From: Lycorma delicatula
Lineage: Eukaryota > Arthropoda > Insecta > Hemiptera > Fulgoridae
Direction of reading: 5' to 3'
Assembly: GCF_047948215.1 (NCBI RefSeq)
Contig: NC_134465.1
Span: forward strand, 11,074,522-11,138,521
Length of the DNA stretch: 64,000 bases
In this document: one piece after another, positions 35,563 to 47,274 of the stretch
Layout: the number at the start of each line of letters is the position of its first letter
Numbering within the stretch: position 1 is the stretch's first letter
Position numbers and translations under genes: made by a program
The notes under the pieces: generated by a model
Seen by the model: only the letters and a program-made list of their open reading frames with translations
The model's database searches: none
Told to the model about the DNA's origin: nothing

Positions 35563-36123
35563 AGAAACCACTTCTTACCATATATTCCTTGATAAATTAT
35601 CAAGAATAAAGTAATTATTTTAATTGATTACAAACTTTTTTGGGAGTCATGTAAGGTAATTTACAACAATTAGGTTATGTCATTTAATGTACATAAAATA
35701 AACATTAAATTCTCTAATTTTTAAATGAACAAATTCACAGGAGCCTTTAAGAAACCACTTCTTACCATATATTCCTTGATAAATTATCAAGAATAAAGTA
35801 ATTATTTAAATTGATTACAAACTTTTTTGGGAGTCATGTAAGGTAATTTACAACAATTAGGTTATGTAATTTAATGTACATAAAATAAACATTAAATTCT
35901 CTAATTTTTAAATGAACAAATTCACAGGAGCCTTTAAGAAACCACTTCTTACCATATATTCCTTGATAAATTATCAAGAATAAAGTAATTATTTTAATTG
36001 ATTACAAACTTTTTTGGGAGTCATGTAAGGTAATTTACAACAATTAGGTTATGTCATTTAATGTACATAAAATAAACATTAAATTCTCTAATTTTTAAAT
36101 GAACAAATTCACAGGAGCCTTTA
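35563..36123. repeat. tandem array, 3 x 187 bp
   Basis: Three head-to-tail copies start at 35563, 35750 and 35937 and differ at only about two positions (for example attattttaattg versus attatttaaattg). Each unit starts agaaaccacttcttaccata, contains the inverted repeat cttgataa/ttatcaag and ends ttcacaggagccttta. The near-identity implies recent expansion or homogenisation; the unit length is in the range of insect satellite monomers. An assembly artefact should also be considered. Confidence 0.95.
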
Positions 36124-38470
36124 TTGAATTTTATTTGATTGTTAATACGATACACAACTGCTTAGAATTAAATCGTTTGGATACGTTTAGTTTAAAAAAA
36201 AAAACGTATGCATTTGTTAAACATATATGTTTAGTGTAATAAAATTATAACATATATTTTTTGTGTAATAAAAAAAAACACGAAGAATTCTGAAGTATCC
36301 TATTATAAATTATTTGTTACATTGTATAATAATTATAAAACAAAATTAAATATTTGATGAATATTTTGAAATGACTGCCTAAATTTACCAAGCCTGTAAC
36401 AAACAACAAGACCCAACTCTAGCTTTGAATTCATTGGAAATAACGCAACTTTACACAATGGCGTAAACAAACATTAACACTGGAGTGTATTCTTAGTAAT
36501 CTTTCATTTCTTAGAATTTTTATTACAGCTGAAGCCTTTGTCTATGAAATATTTTATTCAATTCTCTAGTAGTTACACATTAGCATATATGCTGAATGTT
36601 AATAAATAATTATTGAAATAAATATTCAATAATAATAGTTAATAATAGAAATCAAATGAAAATATAAAATTGTAATATTAATTGTGTAAAATAAAAATTG
36701 TTTTTTAAAAACAATAATTGTTAAACAAAAGATTTAATTTAAAAATATTAATTAGTGAGGGGGTCTAAAACAAGTACCATATGGCCACAAAACATAATTA
36801 TTAATTATATTAATACATTGTACAGAAGCTTCCCCATAAAGAGAGAAAATGAATATAGAATTTAGAAGACAAACAGGTTCTTTCTAGAAAAGAACTTAAA
36901 AGTGTAGATGCTATGGAAAATGGACATTAACATACTTGAACAAAAAGGACAAGTCAGATATTGGTATTGCAAGTTAAGAGATAAAAAATACTGCCGAGGA
37001 CCAGCATGGTGACAGTTTTTCAAGTTTAATTCAGTGTGCAATAAAAGTGATCACAATGTGCAGGAGCAGTTAGAATAAGTGTTTGGTAACAAACAAGTGA
37101 AGAATGTCCACCAGTATTCCATTTTTGACAGTGGTTGAATTCTATTCATTTACAAAGTGTAGTGTAATTCTTTTGTAAACACTAAAAGTGAATAATACTT
37201 GAATTTAGTGAATTGTTGATTTTTCAATTTTATCTTACTGTTAATTCCATATTAGTTTCTATTAATTTTAAAGTGTATAGTAAATCATAATTGTATTTTA
37301 GAATTCATAATTTAATTATTATTACTTAGTGTTTAATACGAATTGCTATTTTGTATAAGTTATTTAAGAGTAATAAATTCTTTCATGTGCTATCCCCCAA
37401 TATCCTTGTTGAACCACGAGCATGTGATAATATCATAAAATATAATTAGATTGTATATATAATTGTATTTAAATTACACGTATAACACATTTAATAATTT
37501 TACTGACAGCTCATCACTCTCCATAACTTTTCAATTCTACATATGCTTGTACAACTTTCAACTTTAGGATTGTTGCTTCTGCTATAACCTCTTCTACTTC
37601 ATTCTGAATTTATAAACAGACTAACTGGCTTTTTATTTTAATAATATAGAATAGATCCTGTGCAGATATTTCTTTCTTTAAGTATCTCTACCTCTCTGCA
37701 TAATACTCTTGCCATCTTTTCTGGCCAGTTCATTAGTCTGTACTCTTCCTCCATTTACCACTCATTACTGCTTTTACTTTTTTATACTTTAATATGTATA
37801 ATTCTTTTCTTTCACTGTCTGAGCAATATTAATCTGCCAGCCACTTTTGCATTTTATATCTCTTTAATTCATCATTCAATTTTTATTGAGCCTACCTTCC
37901 TCATCCTTCACATTTATCTTCTTACCTCCATTTATTTTCTCTCGATCATTGCCTTCTTCCCTTAATGAAGAGTCACTGTTCTATTCCTAGTATTTATTTT
38001 ACAGGCATGATTGATTTTCCTAGATTTTGTTTACAATAAAACCTTCCTATTTCACATGCGGATAATTTATTAAATAAATACTCAAAAAATTACGGTGTTA
38101 ATTAGTCAAGGTTAGTGAGCAAAGCGAGCGTAGGTTAAGTTTGGTTAAATTATATTTATAAAATAAATATTTATTTATGTTAAACTCTACATCGGCCCAT
38201 TTTCCACCGAAATCCAATTGACTACTTTGTTTTTAAATAAAGCTGTAGCTGCGGTGGCATTAATATGTAAGTACCTTAGCTTATGTTAATCCAGGTTTCT
38301 TGTTAATGTTTTTAAATTTGTGTTCATTTACATAGTCAATACACAATTTTACCTCCTATAATTTCCACGCTTAGATTTTTCTTTTATGGTTTTTAAGTAT
38401 CTATTATGTGGACATTTTATTCTCTTTAAGGCAATCAATAAGCCTTTTTCTTTCATTATATATGCTCTGG
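36124..38470. other. AT-rich stretch, one possible LINE relic
   Basis: Nothing firm was recognised. The minus strand of about 37680-37970 gives KINVKDEEGRLNK, weakly like the linker between endonuclease and RT in LINEs. The plus-strand frame there is its antisense. A segment at 36840-37080 has mixed composition but no recognisable protein. Confidence 0.3.
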
Positions 38471-38746
38471 CCACAATTTTCCACTACTTAATCAGTACCT
38501 ATACTGCAAGCATTTCAATTACCCATTAGATTATATTCCCTATTTTAAAAGTTTAAATTTTGTAAACATTAGTTTACAATAGTTCTTCTAATGAATATAT
38601 ACTCCCATATCTTCCCAGAATAGGAACAAATTGTTATTACAAACTGTTGTTAAAAAAATGTTTATAACATTTTTAAGCACACTGTTTTGCTCAGTTCTGC
38701 TTGTGTGACAAAGTGAGAGTTCAGTATTTGATTCTTCTGGTATGTA
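38471..38746. repeat. inverted segment pair, left member (A then B)
   Basis: Segment A (38471-38686) and segment B (38687-38746) are adjacent here. Each reappears as its reverse complement at 39332-39548 and 39553-39612, nearly identical. Confidence 0.9.
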
Positions 38747-38769
38747 ATTAATATCTGTTGAAGTTGATT

Positions 38770-39140
38770 ATTCATAGACTGAGCGTTGTAGGGAATCAGA
38801 AATTTCTTACCAAGAAATTGGAGCAATCTGAATCTGTAAATCAACACCATGAAGTACTGGTCTCAAAGCTGAATGAAGATTTGGGTATTCAATACTGATT
38901 TTATTGTTGGAATTGAATTCAGTTGCATTTGTTGCAGAAAAATAGCAGTCATCATAATGGTTAGTAGGAATCTTCAGTAACAATCTTCTTCATTGCCAAA
39001 TCAGGTACACCAAAAGGCAAATGCTCTTTCTTTCCTTAAATGCTTTTCTTTAACCACTGGGTTAGTTTAACTTAGCAATTAATGATTGCTACATGTGGAG
39101 CCCAGGATTTATCTTGTCTCCCAAGGGACAGTCAAATGTT
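38770..39140 (-). pseudogene. remnant of an uncharacterised conserved insect protein family
   Basis: The minus strand, with shifts, reads GRQDKSWAPHVAI near 39120, then a LTQWLK-like block, then AFAFGVPDLAMKKIVTED near 39030. Next comes HYDDCYFSATNATEF, and finally EYPNLHSALRPVLHGVDLQI ending at 38790. From memory, insect genomes contain many predicted proteins with the order DKSWAPH, CxxC-like, WREP-H-DCYFC, YPNLPSAxRPV-H. Their function is unknown to me and they look transposon-associated. This copy has stops and at least two frame shifts. It sits between the two arms of the inverted segment pair. Confidence 0.45.
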
Positions 39141-39331
39141 TATGTTCAATAAAATAATACAAAAAGTTGTTTTGTCATATAAATCTTTCACTAAATTTAT
39201 GACACCGCTTATGAAACAATCTTTGTAATGTGTGTGTGTGATAAAAACCACTACTAAACAACACAGCAAGTCATACTAATAGCTGAATTCATTCTGAAGA
39301 AAATTTCATTACGTTGAAATTTTAAAAACGT

Positions 39332-39612
39332 AACAGTGTGCTTAAAAATGTTATAAACAATTTTTTTAACAACAGTTTGTAATAACAATTTGTTCCTATT
39401 CTGGGAAGATATGGGAGTATATATTCATTAGAAGAACTATTGTAAACTAATGTTTACAAAATTTAAACTTTTAAAATAGGGAATATAATCTAATGGGTAA
39501 TTGAAATGCTTGCAGTATAGGTACTGATTAAGTAGTGGAAAATTGTGGAAAATACATACCAGAAGAATCAAATACTGAACTCTCACTTTGTCACACAAGC
39601 AGAACTGAGCAA
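39332..39612. repeat. inverted segment pair, right member (A' then B')
   Basis: A' (39332-39548) starts aacagtgtgcttaaaaatgt and is the reverse complement of A. B' (39553-39612) starts tacataccagaagaatcaaa and is the reverse complement of B. The order A'-B' is not what a simple inverted duplication of A-B would give (B'-A'). Confidence 0.9.
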
Positions 39613-40525
39613 CCTAGACTTGCATTTGCCGAGAATTCTTGTATTTATGAGATGAATCTGTGATTCATCTCATGAATCTGAGAAGTTTCTCAATATTTTA
39701 AAAGATCATAACTAAAAATCTGAGGGTGATAAAAGAAAACTGATTTCATTTTAAGATTCAGCATAAAAAACACATTCTTATTCACCTACTTTTATCTCAG
39801 TTCTAAATTTTTTTTTACTGTTGACCTGTATTATTAGTGGTAAAAGAAAAACCAGTATAAACCCAAAAATGGAAAAGGTCAAAATACTAAGCTGCAAGTT
39901 GAATTTTAACACACTCAGGCAAAGTAATACTACTGCCACATAGTGTAATATATTTTTTCTTCTACACATAACTGGCTTAGAAACTTTTTTTCACAATCAG
40001 GAAATTTAGAAAATCATATTTCTTAAAGTAGAACCTGCCTTTCATACCAAGCAATGTGAGAGTTTGACCAACATAGTACTTGCTTAGGTTTCAAATTTAG
40101 GAAGGCTAAATGTTTATTTACAGAAAGAGTAAATTTAAATTACAGAAAAGACTTTTTAATGGTGTCTTTTCTGTTAAAAATGTGTAAAGTGTATTTACGA
40201 TGATAGATTAAATTTACTCCACAACTGAAATAAATCTTTTGCAGGTCTAATGACTGTTCTAAATAAGTTAAACTTTAAATTACTAAACATATTTAATTTA
40301 ATATTGAAGGAGTAGGCCACCTACAAGAGACTCAGCTATAATTCTGTTTTAGCAATTCATAAAACAAAATTATATTTATGATGTTATTCAATTGTTAAGA
40401 AATGTAAATATTGTTAGAGTAATTACGTTTTAGTACATGTTATCACGACAAATTAAAGATCACAATACAAAAATTAAATAAACCTCTTGTGATTCCCTTA
40501 ACAAAGTACAACATAAACAGCCTAC

Positions 40526-40685
40526 CTGTGCCATTAAAACTTCACCAAATGACTCAAAATATTCTCTCAACTGCTGTTCAGAAGTTTTCCAAGAATAATC
40601 AAATCTGTGCACTTCATTTTTGTTTCCGTCCTTTTTGTTTTTGCTGTAGAATTTTCCTAATGGTCATCAGACTTTCTTTTGTTTT
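40526..40685 (-). pseudogene. TBPH: TBPH/TDP-43-like exon 2, with stop and 10-bp deletion
   Basis: The minus strand has a good acceptor (tttatgcttttcag) at 40686. It then gives the peptide (E)NKRKSDDH, a TAG stop, ENSTAKTKRTETKMKCTDLI and ILG, and after a frame shift KTSEQQLREYFESFGEVLMA and Q. A gtaggc donor follows at 40525. This is the segment joining the N-terminal domain to RRM1 of TDP-43 proteins (nuclear localisation signal KRK...KTKR, then RNP2 DLIILG). The exon is 160 bp; the encoded family segment would need 170. The 10 missing bases carry LPW between two cttgg repeats. The upstream exon at 45160 ends in phase 1, exactly fitting the two-base start here. No RRM1 remainder, RRM2 or Gly-rich tail was found further left. 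Confidence 0.85.
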
Positions 40686-41485
40686 CTGAAAAGCATAAAT
40701 AAAGTATCCGATAATAATTTTTTTTGAATAAGATCATTCTTATGCTCTGGGCAACTGATTAAAATGCATTCATAAATTTTGTGACAAGTAGGCTACATAA
40801 AAAAGGGGTGTAAGCATGAGTAAATTAATGTCCATGTCAATACAATTATTTGAATTTTATGACCAACTATAATTACGTTAAGTTAAATTTTACTTTGCAT
40901 TGCTCATATCTTTGTAATAAGCAGAACAAGAAAAGGACATTTTCATACCACTTCTAAAGGATGTGTGTATCCAAGCAATTTTCAAAATTTCAATGTTCTA
41001 ATATATTGTATGTGTACTGGAATAAAAAAAATTTATTGTTAAAGCGACATTATTTCAAGTTTTCTTTAATTTTATGTATTTCTTTTTTTTCCAATATATT
41101 GTTTTATTTACAAATATTTAATTTTAATTAACAATAAAACAAATACAGAGCAAGTAATAAAATAAATATACTAACACCATACAGAAGAGCTTTAAAGAAA
41201 AGGATACAACAAATTTTGAAATAGAATTTTTTAATGGATATATACAATTTAAGTTAATAAAAACTTATGACTAAAATTGGAAAATTTTGATCAACACAAA
41301 GTATCATTTATGTTAGCTGACAAACTAGGGAGGTGTTTTCTCCCACAATGTTTTTTTTTTTACATTACATATTAGTAATTTTGCTCATGCTATAATTATA
41401 TGCTTACAATTATAAATATAATCTAACCAAACTTAGCCTACGCGTGCTAACTTGACTAACGTGCATGGGTTAAGTTTTTGGATGA

Positions 41486-41771
41486 CCCACCAGGTTGGTC
41501 TAGTGGTGAACGCGTCTTCGCAAATCAGCTTATTTGGAAGTTGAGAATTACAGCATTCAAGTCCTGGTGAAGGCAGTTACTTTCATACAGATTTGAATAC
41601 TAGATCGTGAATATCAGTGATGGTTGGGTTTCAATTAACCACACATTTCAGAAATGGTCAACCTGAGACTGTACTAGACTGCACTTCACTTACAATCTTA
41701 GATATCATCCTCATTTATCATCTGAAGTAATATCAGACGGTAATTCCCAGAGGGCAAACAGGAAAAAGATA
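41486..41771 (+). repeat. tRNA-derived SINE, family A copy 3
   Basis: The head is cccaccaggttggtctagtg with box B-like cattcaagtcctggt. The body is gttgggtttcaattaaccac, then actgtactagactgcacttc. The 3' end is gggcaaacaggaaaaag. It is full length and lies in the TBPH-like intron. Confidence 0.85.
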
Positions 41772-42995
41772 GTTAGGTTTGGTTAATTATAATTCCTCTG
41801 CAAATACCTCCAAATACTGTATAATTATAACACAAGCAATTACTAATACGTAATATAAAAAAAACAATCGTGGGGGAAAGCAGAAAAGACCCCAAACTAG
41901 AGCTTCAAAAATAAATATAGGGAAAAAATCTTAAATTACAGGCATGAGAGAATATTCTAATTAGGACATAATGAAAATAATAGAAAAAATCAGCTTGTAT
42001 GATCTGCTTATTCTGAGTAGTATATATGAACAACCACATAATAAAGTCCAGTCCCATGACACATTGAACCTTCTACATTATGAAACCAACTACACTAAGA
42101 AAATAAATTGCAATAGTAGTGGCTTCTTTAAAAAAAAAACTGTCTTTACATACTAATGATAAATTTGTCCATAAAACAATTTCAATAAATCAAACTCAAA
42201 TTAAAATAACACAAGAAATAAAAAGGGTGATAAAAGTTTCCAATGATAAAATCTAAAAAATAAGCAGTGACAGTAATAGCTAAACTTCATAATGAAAAAA
42301 GGGAATATTCAGAATAAACAACGAAGAATCTCCACAATTGTACTATCTGCAAAAAAACTTCTGCCAATCTACACTTGAAAGACATTACATTTACATTGAC
42401 ATTGACATTTTACAAATGACTGAACTGGATCTGCTGGACTCAACGCATGTTTTCATTGAAAAGGCAGTCCATAATACATAATTATTTATCAGTAATAAAT
42501 ATCTAACATCTAGTTACATGTAGCATAAAGAAATTAGTGGTTATGAGACTAATCAGATTACTTTAAACTTAAATTAAAATTTCCCTTCACACTGAAGCAT
42601 GTAATATTTAATCTGACAAGATAAAACCATCATTTCCTTGATAACAAAACTTACTACAAGAGTAGACAGACATTTAGAAAAACCAAGAATCTTTGTCTGT
42701 ATTTTCAGAAGTTAAATCATGCAGGGGTAGAAAAATAATAAATCTACCAAAAATGTACAATATACTAATTTCTGCCAATTTTGTTGCTAAAAAAATTTCT
42801 TTAAAATATTACAGTGAAATTTTTAAAACTTCCTTAATTAAACTTAATTTGACACTTCAAACCAACTACTTAATTTGTTACAGCTGGAGATGTTTTTATT
42901 TCAAAAAAATATGAATTTAATTTTTTCTCATGAGATAAACTTTACCTCACCTGAAAGGTACAAAACTCGATATGTCAGTTGGTGATGTTTTGGGC

Positions 42996-43017
42996 AGTAG
43001 GTAGGTAGGTAGGTAGT
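42996..43017. repeat. (GTAG)n microsatellite
   Basis: Five consecutive gtag units. Confidence 0.85.
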
Positions 43018-45159
43018 TGTGAGGGAAATTCCACTATATTTGCATTACTGTTTGCACTAGAATAGGGACTCATATGCGATTCCTAGGGTTAAAATGGCAA
43101 TTAAGGAAGGAAATCATCAAATTTTTAAAACAAATTATGATGTCACATCATTTTAAAATAGTTTCACTTTTTTTTTTTACTTTAAAGAATTTTGTTGCTG
43201 GCACATAGGTATATCCCAAATATCTGTTCTTTTGTTCCTACATTTACTTAAGATTTTATTCCAGTAATTTTTAAAGATTTTCCAAATTTATGCAGGTGTT
43301 TTAAAAGTTTCAATTAATTCAAATCAGTTACCATAAAATCCATTTTCAAGTTCATAAATGTAAAATGATAAATTGATTATGTTTTTCTTTTTTAACAGCT
43401 TTCAGTGCAAAGTATAATTGAAAATTACTATAATTTAATTAATAGGTAATAATCTGAGTTTGAGCAATAAAAAAAAACCTTATCTTGCCATCTAGAATTT
43501 TTTGGTTCTTACCTTAAAGGTGATTTCAAGACTACCTAGATCACCATTAGATTAAATAGAAATGGTTGTGGGAATGGTTAGGTTAGTCAAATTTAATGTC
43601 TACAAAACATACGAGAATGTAACTTAGATGAACATATATTACTTGAAAAGATTGTTAATGTGAACAATTTGTGTTCTTTCAATAACTGTTTAAGTAGAGA
43701 GAAAAATAACAAGTCTGGACACCCAAAACCAAAGAAAAGAATGAAAGTTAAGCCTGGGAAGAGCATAACTGCTATCGGCTTAAATAAATGTGTGAAGGAG
43801 AAATAAAATGAAATAGGAAAAAAGCATCCTGTAACAGGGAAAATATATGTATTAAAAAAAGACAAAACTAAGGAGAGAAAAAAAAAGAACAATTAAATGA
43901 AAGTATTTCTCAAACATGGAGTTTCATTATGACACAACTTTGATAACTTTGCTAAATCAGTAGAACAAGACAGTCAAGCAACTATATGACAATAGTTTTA
44001 ACTAGGAGATTGGGGCTTAGATAAAATATGCAGCTAAAAAACATGTTCACACATTATGCAGGCCTAATTTGTGAAGTTAATGAAGAAAAGTTTATGGATT
44101 GTATATTATATCCATATTCTTTCCAGCAATAATCTTTAGCCTAATGAAGATGATGTTGACATACTTAACACTGACATGTAATAAATCTATTGAATTAAAT
44201 GAACTTATGCATATTAAGTGTTCACAGATGCTGACAATAATTTTGTTTCATGATAAACAAAACTATGATACATTAAATAGCATTAGAGCCAAATCCACTG
44301 TAATGACTCAAAAATTATCCATTTCTGAACAAAAACTAAATTTCATCTAAAACTAAATATTAAAATATATCAGAGAAAATGTAACACCAGAATATAAATA
44401 TGATTGTCTAAACCTAAATAACCTAAGACAATAGCCCTATTTTGTTGACAATTTCAATGAAATCGTTTAGGCTGTTAAAAGCTGATATGAACAAAACAAT
44501 TTGATAAATAATACTAAAGAGCTGAATAAAAAGAATGTAAAGCAGTTTCATTCTGAAATTGTAAAGTTTTACAACTATGTTCCAATACAAATACAAAAAT
44601 AAAAGTAATTTCAGAATTTAATTATATTATCTGAGGACAAAATAGAAAAACCGATTATCACAGTGCCACAATTATTTCAATAAACTCTATATCAAAATTT
44701 CTAAACAGAATGTCATTTAGTAGGAACATATTTTCGAAGAATTTATTAAATCTACCAAACTAATCATGTGATATACAAATCATAAATACTGGGATTACTA
44801 TTCAAATAAGATGAGTAGAAAGAAAAAGGTTACATACAGGTGATAACGCATGAAAAATGTCAGTGATCTGACTAGACGCATACACAAGCCGCCTAAATAC
44901 AAACAGGATAAGACACAAATCCTAAAAAAAAATTATCTTAACTATCGCAATACTATAATTTCTCTCCTTTTATAAGTTATTAAATTGTTTAAACAATTAA
45001 ATCATAGTTTTAAAATCAATGTTTCATTACATCAGCTTAAAACCTACATTTGTGATTATTACACAACACGAGAGAAAACGTTTCACGGTTAACAAAAAAA
45101 ATTTAGCAACTACATGAAAATATACTCAATTCGGTTGTAGTAAATGGTAAATTGCTTAC

Positions 45160-45397
45160 CTTTTGGGAAAACGCAGTAAAAAACGTTATTTCCCCAACCA
45201 TCATCAGGAAGATGCAATCGGCCATCTACTAGTCTCACACAACGCACAGTACGCGACTCTCGATTTCTGTATTTCAAACCACACGTACCAGGAAACTGAG
45301 CAGAGAGCGTCGACAATAATAAAGTACCATCATCCTCCGAAGGTAATTCTATGGGTTCCTCGCCTTCATCTTCAGCAACTTGCAAATAAGAACTCAT
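45160..45397 (-). CDS. TBPH: TBPH/TDP-43-like first coding exon
   Basis: TDP-43/TBPH is a nuclear RNA- and DNA-binding protein that controls splicing and mRNA stability; its N-terminal ubiquitin-like domain drives oligomerisation. This exon encodes that domain: [20 protein letters not shown], then [20 protein letters not shown], then [26 protein letters not shown]. It ends at a gtaagc donor in phase 1. The ATG at 45397 aligns with the family start (MSxYxxV). An in-frame ATG two codons upstream (45403) is the alternative. The exon has no lesion, but VRCVR replaces the usual VRGVR. Because the next exon is broken, this may be the first exon of a decaying paralogue rather than a working gene. 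Confidence 0.85.
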
Positions 45398-45587
45398 TTT
45401 CATCAATTACGTTTTACACGATACCCACGCTATGCCAGAAACAAGAAATAAAAGTTCTCCTACACGTCTTAATAAGCTTAAAGCAACTATTAGTATCAAT
45501 TCATTCCACTAAATCGTTATTCTTAGTTTAAAGTAACATTCAAGTAGACAAATTTCTACAACACAGTCACGCCACACTACACTATAA

Positions 45588-45600
45588 CAACATGGCGGAT
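45588..45600 (+). promoter_or_regulatory. YY1/Pho-like motif upstream of TBPH-like exon 1
   Basis: aacatggcggat fits the ATGGCGG core of YY1/Pleiohomeotic sites, often found close to transcription starts. It lies about 190 bp upstream of the start codon, within a plausible 5' UTR or promoter. It is oriented away from the gene. Support is only the motif and its position. Confidence 0.3.
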
Positions 45601-45603
45601 TCA

Positions 45604-46380
45604 TCATGATACAAGGAGGAAGTCAATGTTACACAGGTGCCTGTGGAATTATATTTCACTGTGAAAAATATTGCACATTGAATTAACTTTAACTGAAGCG
45701 TTAATATTCTATTAATTAACAAACCGATATTACAGATACAGATAAATATACATAATGAACCTCAAATTTCACAATTTTCATACCTTTTTAAACAAATATT
45801 ATCAATATAAAAATTATATCGAGTAAACTCATAAATATCCAATGATGTCTGTATAACATAAAAGTAACAAGCACTTACACATTACAATGTGGACGAGTGT
45901 AAGTTATATGCTTAACATACGCTTGAGAAATATATCAGGAATTGGCAGATACTCAAAATCTTTAATTTTACTTACTTAAATTAAAGTACCAACAAAATTG
46001 ATTGTACAGTTACTACTTTATTGGAACTGCCATTAATATTGATGTCATTTTATAACAGATTTAATTAATCGCATTCAGCCGATATGTAGAACTTTCGATT
46101 GCCAGCCGGCAAAATCTTTTATAATAAAATAAAAAATTACACGATTAATGTCATATTAATTCTAAGACACCAGCTAGTAATGATGAAATGGTATATTCCA
46201 TCATGCAAACGTATTACTTTGCTCAGTCAGCTAAGTAATTACTGGCGAAATTATTAATGTATATCTTGGCACAACGCATTTTATAGAGTCAACGATATTT
46301 AAGTGCTGCTTATCTAAGTATAAATTTCATTGGCAACACCTTTCTTTTATTATAATAGATGCATACACCTTAGTTTAGTA
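45604..46380. other. no recognisable gene
   Basis: This AT-rich sequence upstream of the TBPH-like exon shows no divergent coding exon. Confidence 0.4.
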
Positions 46381-46384
46381 GGAC

Positions 46385-46815
46385 TCATTTTATGACCAAA
46401 TTAGCGGAGTTTTCACAAAAAGTCTTCTCTCCATTTATGGCAGTCAGTAAATGTGTGCTCAACATCATCTTCGCGATTGCAATACATACATTCCGTCGAT
46501 GCTCTTCTACCGATTCTGTGCAAGTAAAAATTAAAGTTGCCATGCCCTGTAAAGTATTGTGACAGGTGAAAATTCACTTCCCCATGCTTCCTATATATCC
46601 AGCTTTTAATATCGGGGATGAGTCTCTTTGTTCTACCTCCAGGGCCATTCTCATTCCACCTGTCCTGCCACTTTGCCATTAGCCGCTGCCTTGATTCGTG
46701 AATTCCAACTCCCTGGTCTCTTTCAACTCTTAAAAGTGCCAATAAATCAATCGGTGGGACTCCAGCGAGCACACACAAATGAAATTGAACAACTGTTCAC
46801 AACAATTAATCAGGA
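46385..46815 (-). pseudogene. R1-like LINE, C-terminal fragment of ORF2
   Basis: The minus-strand frame 46778-46413 encodes VLAGVPPIDLLALLRVERDQ, RTKRLIPDIKSWIYRKHGEV, NFHLSQYFTGHGNFNFYLHR and the knuckle CMYCNREDDVEHTFTDCHKW. This order (AGVPPIDLL, RLIP-I-WI-RKHGEV, TGHG-F--YL, CxxC-H-C) is the conserved end of R1-clade reverse transcriptase proteins, downstream of the RT domain. No catalytic domain lies in the window next to it, so this is an isolated fragment; the CCHC residues are intact. Confidence 0.8.
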
Positions 46816-47274
46816 TCTCTAAAAAAAATTGAAACTATTGGATCAGTGTAAGGAATATATATCACAAAATACAATTATATCTAAAAAAAAATTATTGAGC
46901 AATAAAGATTCATAAAAAAAAATTATGTTCATTTTAAATGAACTACTTGTCAAGTGAAGTTGAAAATGGTAAGTGGTCCTCATTGACCAAATAAATGAAT
47001 TTAAAAATGTTTCTGTTAACCTAATTTTGGGTAAAGCAATTGTACCTGCACGTAACAAAAATTGGCATGTGGGCACTGTAAAATTTAAGCTTAAGGAGTG
47101 CATACAAACATTATTTTTAACATAAAAAAAATTTGTTTTGAACTCTTAAAATATGAGAGAATAATATTCAAAAATTGATAGAAATCAAAAATGGTCATTC
47201 AACTATTTAATTTTAGATGGGTGATTGATTTGGAATGACCTGAACCAAAGAAATGGTTCAAGAAGTTAATTTAG

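Larger units (their letters stand above)
40686..45159 (-). other. TBPH-like intron 1 with a SINE
   Basis: The 4.47-kb intron lies between matching donor (gtaagc at 45159) and acceptor sites. Besides the SINE at 41486-41771 and a GTAG tract near 42995, it holds no recognisable gene. Frames at 42693, 43593 (minus) and 44099 show no family motifs. Confidence 0.6.

Noticed and set aside
35563..36123. CRISPR-like array
   Set aside because: The repeats are contiguous 187-bp units without spacers in a eukaryotic context.
37660..37965. 101-codon plus-strand frame rich in Leu, Ser and Phe, membrane-like
   Set aside because: Pyrimidine-rich low-complexity translation; the opposite strand weakly resembles a LINE linker, which explains it better.
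36124..40525. Further TBPH exons (rest of RRM1, RRM2, Gly-rich tail)
   Set aside because: I searched for SKGFGFxRF- and CKVFVG-type coding on the minus strand and saw none; they are absent, too decayed or outside the window.
43593..43892. Hydrophobic 99-codon minus-strand frame inside the TBPH-like intron
   Set aside because: Phe/Leu-rich translation of AT-rich DNA with no motif, and not flanked by supported splice sites.
45163..45531. 122-codon plus-strand frame over the TBPH-like exon
   Set aside because: The minus strand carries the conserved TDP-43 N-terminal domain with a splice donor; the plus frame has no family resemblance.
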